Origin: GCA-2728135 sp002728135
GTDB taxonomy: Bacteria; Pseudomonadota; Alphaproteobacteria; UBA828
Reading direction: 5' to 3'
Assembly (NCBI GenBank): GCA_963997635.1
Contig: CAXEND010000012.1
Location: 12,019 to 76,018, forward strand
DNA: 64,000 nt
A model generated the notes under the pieces. That model saw only the letters and a program-made list of their open reading frames with translations. It made no database searches and was not told where the DNA came from. The translations under genes and the position numbers were made by a program. Positions 27,609 to 36,112 of the stretch are shown in pieces (within the stretch, counting starts at the first letter, position 1; each line of letters starts with the position of its first letter).

Positions 27609-28487
27609 ATGAACAAAAATTCTATAAATACCCCTAATCTCCCTGGCCCTTTAATAGACACAGCTTGGCTTTCAAATAATATAGAAAACCCAAAATTAAA
27701 AATACTTGATGCCTCATGGTATTTACCGACAGACATGAGAAACCCATATGCTGAATATATAGATAATCATATACCTGGTTCTCAATTTTTTGACATAGAG
27801 AAAATATCTGAGACTAAAACAAATTTACCTCATATGATTCCTAATGCTAAATTTTTTTCTACAAAGATGCGTTCTCTAGGGATTTCTTGTGATGACTCCA
27901 TAGTAGTTTATGATACAAAGGGAGTATTTAGTTCACCAAGGGCATGGTGGATGTTAAGAATTTTTGGGCATGATGATGTAGCAGTACTTCAAGGCGGCAT
28001 GCCTGCCTGGATAGCTTCTAAAAACAACACAGATAATGTGAAAAAGAATTTTCCGGCAGGCAACTTTAAAGCCGTTTTTAATCCAGATTTGATTAAAAAT
28101 TTTTCAGATATTAATCTGAATTTAAAAACTCAAACAGAGCAATTAATTGATGCCCGATCTAAAGGGAGATTTGATGGATTAGACCCCGAACCTCGCCCAG
28201 GCCTTCGCTCGGGCCATATACCTAGGAGTATAAATCTCCCTTATTCTCTTCTACTAGACAAAACTTCTATGAATTTACTCACTCCAGAGGAGATAAAAAC
28301 TTTGGCAAAAAATGCCGGCATAGATTTTACTAAGCCGATTATTACCACATGTGGATCAGGTATTTCAGCCGCTCTGTTAGCATTAGCATTTTTTACAATT
28401 GGGCATACGGAAACATCCGTTTACGATGGGTCATGGGCAGAATGGGGAAGTTTTTCAGATACACCTATAACGCATGATAATAATTAG
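27609..28487 (+). CDS. sseA: 3-Mercaptopyruvate / thiosulfate sulfurtransferase
   Basis: A 292-residue tandem rhodanese. The inactive N-terminal domain is at about 13-140 and the catalytic domain at about 165-290. The active loop is CGSGIS with nucleophile Cys248; CGSG(I/V)(S/T) loops are typical of 3-mercaptopyruvate sulfurtransferases, whereas CRxGxT is typical of thiosulfate enzymes. It would move sulfane sulfur from mercaptopyruvate to thiols or cyanide. It follows cysK by about 100 nt on the same strand. Confidence 0.92.
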   Translation: MNKNSINTPNLPGPLIDTAWLSNNIENPKLKILDASWYLPTDMRNPYAEYIDNHIPGSQFFDIEKISETKTNLPHMIPNAKFFSTKMRSLGISCDDSIVVYDTKGVFSSPRAWWMLRIFGHDDVAVLQGGMPAWIASKNNTDNVKKNFPAGNFKAVFNPDLIKNFSDINLNLKTQTEQLIDARSKGRFDGLDPEPRPGLRSGHIPRSINLPYSLLLDKTSMNLLTPEEIKTLAKNAGIDFTKPIITTCGSGISAALLALAFFTIGHTETSVYDGSWAEWGSFSDTPITHDNN

Positions 28488-28579
28488 GTTTTACAGCACA
28501 TAAAGAAATTTTAAAGATGAATATTATGCCCTTAAATAAATGATAGTAAGCAAAGAAAATATATCGCAGGAGAAAGGGA

Positions 28580-29542
28580 TTGAAGCATAATAAAAGCGAA
28601 AAAATATTAGTAGCAATGTTTTTTATATTCGCTTTAAGTGGAATGATGTTACCAGCCAAGGTAAAATCAGAACTATTCTCCTATCAAAATTCAGAACAAA
28701 TTTACTTACCCGAAGGACACGACATAGTCGGTGAATTAAAAACTCTTATGGCCAAGCATGAGGATACCCTCCTCGATTTAGCTCGAAGTCATGGATTAGG
28801 CTTTATTGATATAATTGCTGCAAATCAAGGTGTTGATCCATGGGTTCCAGGTGAAGGAACTAAAATTTTATTGCCTACAGCACATATAATCCCGCAAAAC
28901 CCTCGATTAGGATTAATTATTAACTTAGCTGAACAAAGGCTATATCTTCATAAACCTGGAAGTCAAAACACAATAACATTTCCAATAGGAGTTGGACGTG
29001 ATGGTTGGAATACTCCTCTTGGTAATACCAAAATTATCCGAAAAAAAGAAAATCCTATTTGGTTCCCCCCTAAATCTATCAGGGAAGAAAACCCTGATTT
29101 ACCTATAGCAATTCTTCCTGGGCCAAATAACCCCCTAGGCTCTCATGCATTATATTTTGATTTACCCGGATACCTTATCCATGGGACTAATAGACCTTGG
29201 GGAGTGGGACGTAGGGTTAGTCATGGATGTATACGGATGTATCCAGAAGATATTAAGAAACTCTATGCATTAATCCCAATAGACACCCAAGTAACAATAA
29301 TAAATCAACCTATTAAAGTTGCGATCCTTGGAAAACAGATTTATATGGAAGCACACCCTGATCCTGAACAAGCTGATATCTTAGAGGCAGAAGGTAAAAT
29401 TATACCTTTAAAAGCTCCTCTTGCAGACATATTCTTTCGTATAAAAGAAAATGCTGGCAAACTTTCTGGCCATATTAACTGGGGAAAAGTAAGAGAAACT
29501 CTTGCCAAAAGAACTGGCATTCCAACTAGAATTACGGATTAG
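28580..29542 (+). CDS. L,D-transpeptidase (YkuD domain), exported
   Basis: A 320-residue cell-wall enzyme. Residues 1-30 form a signal peptide; a LysM-like region (about 60-100, LLDLARSHGLGFIDIIAAN) precedes the YkuD domain (about 110-240). The catalytic motif is complete, with His201 (HGTNRPWG) and Cys217 in SHGCIRM. It makes 3-3 crosslinks or attaches proteins to peptidoglycan in the periplasm. The start is TTG at 28580 with AGGAG 7 nt upstream; the next ATG would shorten the signal peptide. The lipoprotein gene that converges with it could be a substrate (inference). Confidence 0.92.
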   Translation: MKHNKSEKILVAMFFIFALSGMMLPAKVKSELFSYQNSEQIYLPEGHDIVGELKTLMAKHEDTLLDLARSHGLGFIDIIAANQGVDPWVPGEGTKILLPTAHIIPQNPRLGLIINLAEQRLYLHKPGSQNTITFPIGVGRDGWNTPLGNTKIIRKKENPIWFPPKSIREENPDLPIAILPGPNNPLGSHALYFDLPGYLIHGTNRPWGVGRRVSHGCIRMYPEDIKKLYALIPIDTQVTIINQPIKVAILGKQIYMEAHPDPEQADILEAEGKIIPLKAPLADIFFRIKENAGKLSGHINWGKVRETLAKRTGIPTRITD

Positions 29543-29562
29543 AAACTACTATTGCAAAAATA

Positions 29563-29592
29563 TTCAGAACACCAAATTATTGGTGCTCTGAA
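29563..29592 (-). terminator. Stem-loop terminator between convergent genes
   Basis: Arms at 29563-29573 and 29582-29592 pair over 11 positions with one mismatch, and the loop flanks can add two A-T pairs. On the minus strand the stem is followed by ATATTTTTGC, a short T tract, so it should end the lipoprotein transcript. On the plus strand there is no immediate T run, though it may also slow transcription from the L,D-transpeptidase gene. Confidence 0.55.
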
Positions 29593-29620
29593 AAGTCATT
29601 AATAAAACATTTTTTGCTGA

Positions 29621-29953
29621 TTATTTCCTCATTTGACGCTGAAAGATCCGGTCAGCCTTATCAGCTGCTGCCTTCGCCTCTGCGGCAGCACTTTCTGCAG
29701 CTCTGGCAGCCCTTTCTGCAGCTTCTGCGGCACGTTCAGCAGCACGTTTGGCTTCACCAATTGCCATGCGTATATCACGCTGGGCAATTATAGCGTCTTC
29801 AGCTATTCTCTTTGCTTCAGCTGCTGCTGCTGCTGCTGCAGCCCCGTCTGTGCTAGTGCTTTCATCTATTGTCTGCGGTGTTGTACAACCAGCTATTAGC
29901 GCAATTGGTAACGCAAATATTGCTGCACGCATTATTAGCTTTTTGTTAAGCAT
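29621..29953 (-). CDS. Alanine-rich outer-membrane lipoprotein, Lpp/OprI-like
   Basis: The 110-residue product has a basic start, a hydrophobic segment and a lipobox IALIAGC, so Cys22 is the lipidated residue. The mature part is almost entirely helical and Ala/Glu/Lys/Arg-rich, with heptad-like spacing through about residues 38-110, and ends RIFQRQMRK. This resembles small coiled-coil lipoproteins such as Lpp or OprI. The Lys-Arg/Lys tail could allow linkage to peptidoglycan, but this is inference. ATG 29953 has AAGGAGG 6 nt upstream; the preceding TTG is less likely. Confidence 0.8.
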   Translation of the reverse strand: MLNKKLIMRAAIFALPIALIAGCTTPQTIDESTSTDGAAAAAAAAEAKRIAEDAIIAQRDIRMAIGEAKRAAERAAEAAERAARAAESAAAEAKAAADKADRIFQRQMRK

Positions 29954-29970
29954 CAAGTGCCTCCTTGGAA

Positions 29971-30024
29971 TCCCAGTGAGCTTGTGGGAAGTTGATTAGA
30001 TTTACTCTATCAAGTCAAGCTCAC
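29971..30024 (-). promoter_or_regulatory. Leader with two mutually exclusive hairpins before the lipoprotein gene
   Basis: A perfect 9-bp inverted repeat, GTGAGCTTG (29976-29984) with CAAGCTCAC (30016-30024), encloses 31 nt upstream of the lipoprotein start. The inner arm is also the loop of a second hairpin formed by TGGGA (29985-29989) and TCCCA (29971-29975). The two cannot form together. The ribosome site lies 5-12 nt downstream of the second hairpin. The pairing is seen in sequence; a control function is inference. Confidence 0.35.
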
Positions 30025-30173
30025 ATTACAATAACTGACAATTTTTACTCATTTTTTTTGTATTTTTATCTCAAAAAGTAAAGAATAAGTAAATTTTATC
30101 CAATATTGACCAATTTTTTACCAGATATCTACCAAATAGTTTTATAATAGGAGAGTTTGTTCATAGATTCGTA

Positions 30174-30359
30174 TTATTTATCAAAAAACGAATCAGCATT
30201 TGATATATATTGAGTTTTTTTATTGATTTCATTCTTTACACGTAAACACTCTTTCTCTAGCTCATTGAGATACTCATTTAGAGAAGTAACTGACATTCTT
30301 TCAAGCTCAAGAGGTTTCAAACCTTCGTAAGCTTTATATTGACCGCTCTCATAATCCAT
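30174..30359 (-). CDS. DUF1192 family small protein
   Basis: A 61-residue protein with the DUF1192 pattern: a short acidic start, then LKPLELERMSVTSLNEYL, and a coiled-coil helix ending with Ser-Ala-Asp-x-Phe-Phe (SNADSFFDK). Function is unknown. GGAG lies 5 nt before the ATG. In alphaproteobacteria DUF1192 genes are often divergent from a quinone oxidoreductase gene, exactly as here, which supports the identification. The 220 nt between it and the lipoprotein gene are AT-rich and contain the lipoprotein leader. Confidence 0.85.
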   Translation of the reverse strand: MDYESGQYKAYEGLKPLELERMSVTSLNEYLNELEKECLRVKNEINKKTQYISNADSFFDK

Positions 30360-30425
30360 TTGTGCTCCAAGCTAAATAATTAAGATAAAAATGTAATGGG
30401 ATCTAGAAAAGAAGGAAACTATTAT

Positions 30426-31421
30426 ATGCATAGCAATAAAAAAATGATGAACGTCATTGAAATAACAGAGTCTGGGAAACCAGACGTATTAAAATTATCT
30501 CAACGCTCCATACCAGAACCAGATACAAATGAAGTATTAATAAAAGTTTCAGCCGCAGGAATTAATCGTCCTGATTTGCTCCAACGTGCAGGTGCTTACC
30601 CTGCTCCTCCTGGTGCTTCAGATTTACCTGGTCTAGAAGTGAGTGGACATATTGTAAGTTCTGGTAGTACTTGTAAATTCGATATTGGGGAAGCAGTTTG
30701 TGCACTAACTAATGGAGGTGGATATGCAGAATATTGTATTGCGCCCATCACACAAACCTTAAGAATACCCAAAGGAATATCCCTAAGAGAAGCAGCATGT
30801 ATTCCAGAAACTTTTTTTACTGTTTGGACTAACGTATTTGAACGTGGTGATTTAACTTCTGGAGAGAAAATATTAATCCACGGTGGCTCCAGCGGGATAG
30901 GAACTACAGCTATTCAGCTTTCTCGTCACTTTGGAGCCCGCGTTTTTACGACTACAGGGAGCGACGAAAAATGCGTGGCTTGCAAAAAAATAGGAGCAGA
31001 AATCGCGATTAACTATAATACATCAAATTTTGATGAAGAAATTATGATGGCAACAAATGACACTGGTGTAAATGTTATATTAGATATGGTAGGCGGGAGT
31101 TACGTTCAAAAAAACCTTAAGATTCTGAGTCAAGAAGGTAGATTAGTCCAGATTGCTTTCCAAGAAACACCAAAAGTCAGTATAAACATGCTACCTATAA
31201 TGTTAAATCGCTTATCATTAACTGGTTCGACACTTCGCCCCCAGAGCCTAGGAGCCAAGGCAAGAATTGCTATGGCTTTGGAAGAAAAAGTATGGCCACT
31301 ACTTGATAATGGAAAGATATCTCCGATAATTGATAAAGAATTTAATATACAAGACGCGGCATTAGCACATAAATATATGGAAAAAAACAAACATATAGGA
31401 AAGATTGTGCTTGTTATTTAG
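30426..31421 (+). CDS. NAD(P)H quinone oxidoreductase, PIG3 family
   Basis: A zinc-free medium-chain dehydrogenase of about 331 residues. The N-terminal GroES-like domain has the AGINRPDLLQRAGAYPAPPG block diagnostic of PIG3/QOR proteins; the Rossmann domain has HGGSSGIGTTAIQL for NADPH. It reduces quinones using NADPH in the cytoplasm. ATG 30426 is preferred: AAGGA sits upstream, and family members begin shortly before the MNVIEITESGKP segment; an ATG 30 nt earlier is possible. The gene is divergent from the DUF1192 gene. Confidence 0.9.
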   Translation: MHSNKKMMNVIEITESGKPDVLKLSQRSIPEPDTNEVLIKVSAAGINRPDLLQRAGAYPAPPGASDLPGLEVSGHIVSSGSTCKFDIGEAVCALTNGGGYAEYCIAPITQTLRIPKGISLREAACIPETFFTVWTNVFERGDLTSGEKILIHGGSSGIGTTAIQLSRHFGARVFTTTGSDEKCVACKKIGAEIAINYNTSNFDEEIMMATNDTGVNVILDMVGGSYVQKNLKILSQEGRLVQIAFQETPKVSINMLPIMLNRLSLTGSTLRPQSLGAKARIAMALEEKVWPLLDNGKISPIIDKEFNIQDAALAHKYMEKNKHIGKIVLVI

Positions 31422-31551
31422 TTAATAAATACTGAAGCTTAATTTGGCGCTAGCTTGAAAGTATCTTTAGGGGTTATAAAACAAGTATTATATAACACGT
31501 TGAATAAAGTTTGTTAAAAAGTGAACTCTAGCATAACTCGGAGACTAAAAA

Positions 31552-32286
31552 ATGCCGCCCTTAATGCCAAAAGCCACGGCTGTGTGGTTAATAGAAAACA
31601 CAACACTCACATTTGATCAAATTGCTGATTTTTGTAGTTTACATGCTCTTGAAATACAGGGCGTAGCAGATGGCGAGGTAGCTGTTGGAATTCGAGGAAT
31701 GGATCCTGTTATATCTGGGCAAATAAGCCGTGAAGAAATAACTCGTTGCGAAAATGATGCTAGTGCAAAATTGAAAGGAATAGCTCCCCCTGTAGAATTA
31801 CCTAAAAGGTCAAAGAAAGCGAGATATACCCCCGTCAGCAAACGACAAGAAAGGCCTAATGGAATTGCATGGCTTTTAAAAAATTATCCTGAGCTGAGTG
31901 ACTCTCAAATAGGCAAATTACTAGGCACAACCAAAACAACTATTTCAACAGTTCGGGATAGCACACATTGGAATACGCAAAATATTTCGCCACATGACCC
32001 TGTCCTAGCCGGAATCTGTGGTGAAGCTGAATTAGTTAATGCTGTTAATTTTGCAAGACGACGTAAGGCTAGAGCTGATTCCAAGAAAAAAAATATTACA
32101 ATAAATTCTCAAGATGTTAAACAAACCTCAGAAACTATAATTGAAAAAACAAACAATAGTGAAATAGATAGTAAAGCTGTTAAAGAAACAAATAGTGATA
32201 TAGCAAGTGAACAACCCCAGAATAAAATAACCTTAGAGAATCTTGCAGAAAAGGTGTTTGGAAATCAGCAAAAGCAGGAAGATTAA
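31552..32286 (+). CDS. trcR: Cell-cycle transcriptional regulator TrcR (DUF1013)
   Basis: The 244-residue protein opens MPPLMPKATAVWLIENTTLT and continues TFDQIADFCSLHALEIQGVA, the alphaproteobacterial DUF1013 signature. A second helix-turn-helix-like block lies at about 100-130 (GIAWLLKNYPELSDSQIGKL, then TTKTTISTVRDSTHWN). DUF1013 proteins are named TrcR in Rhodobacter and Brucella and linked to cell-cycle control with CtrA/GcrA. The C-terminal 60 residues are polar low complexity. GGAG precedes the ATG. Confidence 0.88.
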   Translation: MPPLMPKATAVWLIENTTLTFDQIADFCSLHALEIQGVADGEVAVGIRGMDPVISGQISREEITRCENDASAKLKGIAPPVELPKRSKKARYTPVSKRQERPNGIAWLLKNYPELSDSQIGKLLGTTKTTISTVRDSTHWNTQNISPHDPVLAGICGEAELVNAVNFARRRKARADSKKKNITINSQDVKQTSETIIEKTNNSEIDSKAVKETNSDIASEQPQNKITLENLAEKVFGNQQKQED

Positions 32287-32360
32287 TATTTAGAAGCCAC
32301 TTATCTGCATTAAATAAATTTAATATATAGGTTCGCCTAAATTTCAAACTTGGTGTATTT

Positions 32361-33821
32361 ATGAAACTCTCAAACCTATCAACTCGTGTAGAAACTCTCT
32401 CTAATGCAAGAGTTTTATGCATCGGTGATATTATGTTGGATAGATTCATTTATGGGTCAGTTGAGCGTACTTCTCCTGAAGCTCCGGTTCCAGTGCTTAG
32501 GATTATCAATGAAAAAAAAATGCTTGGCGGAGCAGGTAATGTTGTAAGGAATATTGTATCACTAGGTGCAAAGGCCACACTTATTTCAGTTGTTGGAGAT
32601 GACTCAGTTGGAAGAGAATTGACATCTATGGTTGGTTCTGAACCAGATATAGAGCCTTGTTTATTGGTTGAATCTGGTAGAGCTTCCACTCAAAAGACAC
32701 GATTTGTAGCTGAAAGCCAACAATTACTTCGTGCAGACTATGAGACTAATGACCCTATCTCTGAAAAAGTTGCTGATAATTTGATTAGAATGGCAAAAGA
32801 CATCATTAATGAATCTGATGTCCTAATTCTAAGTGATTATGCTAAAGGAGTTATTGGTGAAAAAATATGTGAAACTCTTATAGCAATAGCTAGAAATGAA
32901 AATAAGGAGATCGTTATAGATCCAAAAGGTTCTGATTTCTCTAAGTATAAATATAGCAATATAATTACACCTAACAGAAATGAATTAGCGAACGCGACAG
33001 GTTTAAGTGTTCAAACATCAGAAGAAATAATTAGAGCAGCAGAAACACTTATAAAAAAATATAATATTGATCACGTTCTCGTAACCAAGAGTTCGGAAGG
33101 CATAAGTCTAGTAAGTAGTAATGGAAAAGCAGCGCATTTAAAAGCTCAAGCCAGAGAAGTTTATGATGTATCAGGTGCAGGAGATACTGTGGTTGCTGCT
33201 TTGGCTACATCACTAGGGGCAAATATATCTTTATATGATTCAGCTCGGTTGGCTAATACTGCAGCCGGAGTAGTAGTAGAAAAAGCAGGCACTGCCGTTG
33301 CTGAAATTTCAGAAATAGTCCATGCTTTAAGGGCTAATGATTTATCAGATGCAGAGGCTAAAATTATTCCACTATCAACTGCTATTCACAGCATAGCTTC
33401 TTGGAGAAATGATGGTGAAAAAATTGGGTTCACCAATGGATGCTTTGACCTTTTGCATCCTGGTCATATATCCCTCTTGCGACAAGCTCGTGCAAATTGT
33501 GATCGATTGATAGTGGGACTTAATAGTGACATATCAGTAAAAAGGTTAAAAGGATCTAGCAGGCCAATTCAAGGAGAAAATGCCCGTGCTCAAGTTCTAG
33601 CCTCATTAGAAACTGTTGATCTTGTAGTTATTTTTGAAGAAGAAACACCTGTTACATTGATTGAATCTATACTTCCGGATGTACTAATTAAGGGGTCTGA
33701 CTATACAGAAGAGCAAGTTGTAGGAGCAGATATAGTCCGTGAAAACGGAGGAAAAGTTTTGTTAGCTAATTTAGAATCAGGGTATAGTACAACGGAAACA
33801 ATTAGTAGGCTTCAAAAATAA
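32361..33821 (+). CDS. hldE: Bifunctional heptose-7-phosphate kinase / heptose-1-phosphate adenylyltransferase
   Basis: The 486 residues are a fusion of a PfkB-type kinase (about 1-330; GDIMLDRFIYG, GGAGNVVRN and the catalytic VSGAGDTVVAAL) and a nucleotidyltransferase (about 345-486; TNGCFDLLHPGHISLL with HxGH). HldE makes ADP-activated heptose for the LPS inner core in the cytoplasm. The full-length fusion implies a heptose-containing LPS. A perfect -35 hexamer begins 2 nt after its stop. Confidence 0.96.
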   Translation: MKLSNLSTRVETLSNARVLCIGDIMLDRFIYGSVERTSPEAPVPVLRIINEKKMLGGAGNVVRNIVSLGAKATLISVVGDDSVGRELTSMVGSEPDIEPCLLVESGRASTQKTRFVAESQQLLRADYETNDPISEKVADNLIRMAKDIINESDVLILSDYAKGVIGEKICETLIAIARNENKEIVIDPKGSDFSKYKYSNIITPNRNELANATGLSVQTSEEIIRAAETLIKKYNIDHVLVTKSSEGISLVSSNGKAAHLKAQAREVYDVSGAGDTVVAALATSLGANISLYDSARLANTAAGVVVEKAGTAVAEISEIVHALRANDLSDAEAKIIPLSTAIHSIASWRNDGEKIGFTNGCFDLLHPGHISLLRQARANCDRLIVGLNSDISVKRLKGSSRPIQGENARAQVLASLETVDLVVIFEEETPVTLIESILPDVLIKGSDYTEEQVVGADIVRENGGKVLLANLESGYSTTETISRLQK

Positions 33822-33822
33822 A

Positions 33823-33853
33823 TTGACAATATATAAAACCTTAGTCCTATAAT
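33823..33853 (+). promoter_or_regulatory. Consensus sigma-70 promoter after hldE
   Basis: TTGACA at 33823-33828 and TATAAT at 33848-33853 are both perfect consensus hexamers, separated by 19 nt (2 nt longer than optimal). Transcription would begin near 33860, more than 300 nt ahead of the next gene, so it serves either a long leader or an RNA gene. Confidence 0.6.
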
Positions 33854-33859
33854 TTATAT

Positions 33860-34166
33860 CGTGGACAAGCGAATCGGCAATCAACTGTAAGTCAACATAT
33901 GCTATTAAGTCTCTTTTTATATACTCTCTTAAATCCAAATAGAAAATATCTGAGTGATCTCTAGATTTATATATATATTCGCTTAACACTCTAAAGTTGT
34001 TGGTAATCAAGGGAAATAGAGCTAACAGCTTTCACCTAAATTACACAGGAATCAAAAATTTAATTAGAAATAAAAATTTTCTAAAAATTATTTGGATCAA
34101 TCTGCTATTATATTTCTATTATATGAATTTTATAAACTTCTTACTATTCACAGGATTGAAGGTGAC
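33860..34166 (+). ncRNA. Possible small RNA or long leader upstream of the DUF465 gene
   Basis: The 307 nt after the consensus promoter hold no convincing gene. An 8-bp perfect inverted repeat, AAGCGAAT (33867-33874) with ATTCGCTT (33977-33984), would close a domain of about 118 nt that starts within a few nt of the predicted transcript start. No T-rich intrinsic terminator follows directly. It may be a small RNA, or the 5' leader of the DUF465-purE-purK genes. It does not resemble 6S, 4.5S or a riboswitch known to me. Confidence 0.3.
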
Positions 34167-34361
34167 ATGGAACAAATTAACATAGGGTATAGGCTTGAAG
34201 GTCTGAAGGTTGAACACCGTGACCTCGACTACGTAATTACTAGACTGACATCTCAACCCAATATCGATAATGACCAAATCCAACGTTTAAAAAAAAGAAA
34301 ACTAGTAATTAGAGATACAATTAGCAGACTAGAGCTCAGCTCAAATAACATACTTTCTTAA
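34167..34361 (+). CDS. DUF465 (YdcH-like) small coiled-coil protein
   Basis: A 64-residue helical protein reading MEQINIGYRLEGLKVEHRDL and then a second helix with LKKRKLVIRDTISRLE. The H-R-x-L-D and LKK-K-x-x-L-x-D/R pattern marks DUF465. Function is unknown. ATG 34167 is chosen, with AAGGTG just upstream; the same frame is open to 34092, but the extra 25 residues are hydrophobic and unlike the family. It precedes purE by about 120 nt, a common alphaproteobacterial neighbour. Confidence 0.85.
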   Translation: MEQINIGYRLEGLKVEHRDLDYVITRLTSQPNIDNDQIQRLKKRKLVIRDTISRLELSSNNILS

Positions 34362-34480
34362 AAAAATTTATAATCACCTTGTATAATTACTGATGAGCAT
34401 AACAACTTTTATTTTTGAAACAAACTGATAAAAACATAAAACTATATGCATAAGAATTATATCTAGTAGAGGTAAAAAAG

Positions 34481-34978
34481 TTGATAAAAATTTCTCAAAC
34501 AGTTGGTGTTATTATGGGAAGCCAATCGGATTGGGATACTATGCAACACACCGTAAAAACACTTGATTCTCTCTCTATAAAAAATGAAGTGCAAATTGTT
34601 TCAGCCCATCGAACGCCAGACAGATTATTTGATTATGCTGCCGATGCAAAAAAAAGAGGTTTAAAAGTTATCATTGCTGGAGCAGGAGGTGCAGCACACC
34701 TTCCAGGAATGATAGCTTCAAAAACTTCCTTACCAGTTCTTGGAGTCCCCATTGAAAGCAAAGCCTTAAATGGAATGGACAGCCTTCTATCTATCGTTCA
34801 AATGCCTGCAGGAATACCAGTAGGGACACTAGCAATAGGTAAGGCAGGAGCAATTAATGCTGCTCTTATGACGGCCAGCATTCTAAGTTTACAAAATGAA
34901 GAGGTGAGGAAAAGTCTTGAAAAATGGCGAAAAAAACAAACTGATGACGTCGCTTTAGAACCAATTAACACAAATTGA
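34481..34978 (+). CDS. purE: N5-carboxyaminoimidazole ribonucleotide mutase
   Basis: The 165-residue class I PurE moves the carboxyl group of N5-CAIR to give CAIR in purine synthesis. Motifs: IMGSQSDWDTM near residue 10, SAHRTPDRL (catalytic His), AGAGGAAHLPGM and the PVLGVPIESKALNG loop. The start is TTG at 34481 with AGAGG 8 nt upstream; no ATG lies before the conserved GVIMGS motif. It is followed by purK, its partner enzyme, after 33 nt. Confidence 0.97.
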   Translation: MIKISQTVGVIMGSQSDWDTMQHTVKTLDSLSIKNEVQIVSAHRTPDRLFDYAADAKKRGLKVIIAGAGGAAHLPGMIASKTSLPVLGVPIESKALNGMDSLLSIVQMPAGIPVGTLAIGKAGAINAALMTASILSLQNEEVRKSLEKWRKKQTDDVALEPINTN

Positions 34979-35011
34979 AAATGAATAAGTATTTACGTAA
35001 GACGCTGAGTT

Positions 35012-36112
35012 ATGATTCCACCTGGTAGTACTATTGGAATACTTGGAGGTGGACAACTGGGTCGTATGCTTGCCTTAGCTGCAGCACCACTTGGTTATAA
35101 ATGTCATCTTTTCTGTCCAGAATTAAACCCACCAGCATCAGATGTGTGTTTTAAACATACTATTGCAGAATATAACGATAAAGATTTACTAAAACAATTT
35201 TCCCATGATATTGATGTGTGTACATATGAATTTGAGAATGTTCCAACAAATACAGTTGAATTAATTGAAAAATATAAACCATTAAGGCCCGGGCTAAAAT
35301 CTCTCTCAGTTACACAAAATCGTACAAAAGAAAAATCTTTTGCAACTCAAAACAATATACCTGTGGCTCCTTGGCAACCTGTTCCAGAGCGCAGTTATCT
35401 TAATAAAGCAATTGAGAAACTTGGTATTCCATCAATCCTTAAGAGTGAAGAATCAGGCTATGATGGTAAAGGTCAATTTCTGATTACATCTAGAAAAAAT
35501 GAAGAACTTGATATTGCTTGGCAACGAATTGGTAAGGTGCCAGCCATTCTAGAAAAAAAAATTAACTTTGAACGAGAAATTTCAGTAATCATAGCCAGAA
35601 GTATCGACAAGAATTATAAGTGCTTCTCACCTATCTGGAATGAACATAAAGATGGAATATTAGATTTTTCTGTATCTCCTGCACCAATTTCTAATAAACT
35701 TAAGTTTGAGGCTGAAAAAATAGCTATAACTACAGCTGAATCTCTAAATCATGTTGGAGTTCTGTGTGTTGAACTTTTTGTTACAAAGAATAATCAAATT
35801 ATACTTAATGAAATTGCACCACGTGTTCACAATTCTGGACATTGGACTATCGAAGCTTGTGAAACCTCCCAATTTTCTCAACATATCAGGGCAATAGTTA
35901 ATCTTCCTCTTCGTGACCCTAAGCAAATTACTAATGCTACAATGAAAAATCTAATTGGCTACGATATTGACCATTGGCATGAATTAGAAGAAAGCCGTTC
36001 TCCTTTCATACATTTTTATGGAAAAGAAGAGACTCGTAAGGGAAGAAAAATGGGGCATGTAACATGGTTATATCCTCCAACTCAGGATATATATATACCT
36101 AGCGATTTTTAG
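35012..36112 (+). CDS. purK: 5-(Carboxyamino)imidazole ribonucleotide synthase
   Basis: An ATP-grasp enzyme of 366 residues that makes N5-CAIR from AIR, bicarbonate and ATP. The N-terminal GILGGGQLGRMLALAAAPLG loop, the ATP-grasp SEESGYDGKGQF, and the metal-site NEIAPRVHNSGHWT are all present. It forms the purE-purK operon. The last 14 nt overlap the end of the convergent COQ9 gene. Confidence 0.97.
   Translation: MIPPGSTIGILGGGQLGRMLALAAAPLGYKCHLFCPELNPPASDVCFKHTIAEYNDKDLLKQFSHDIDVCTYEFENVPTNTVELIEKYKPLRPGLKSLSVTQNRTKEKSFATQNNIPVAPWQPVPERSYLNKAIEKLGIPSILKSEESGYDGKGQFLITSRKNEELDIAWQRIGKVPAILEKKINFEREISVIIARSIDKNYKCFSPIWNEHKDGILDFSVSPAPISNKLKFEAEKIAITTAESLNHVGVLCVELFVTKNNQIILNEIAPRVHNSGHWTIEACETSQFSQHIRAIVNLPLRDPKQITNATMKNLIGYDIDHWHELEESRSPFIHFYGKEETRKGRKMGHVTWLYPPTQDIYIPSDF

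Noticed and set aside
33777..34010. 77-aa minus-strand frame after hldE
   Set aside because: Overlaps the end of hldE, no ribosome site, composition like intergenic DNA; the plus-strand promoter explains the region better.
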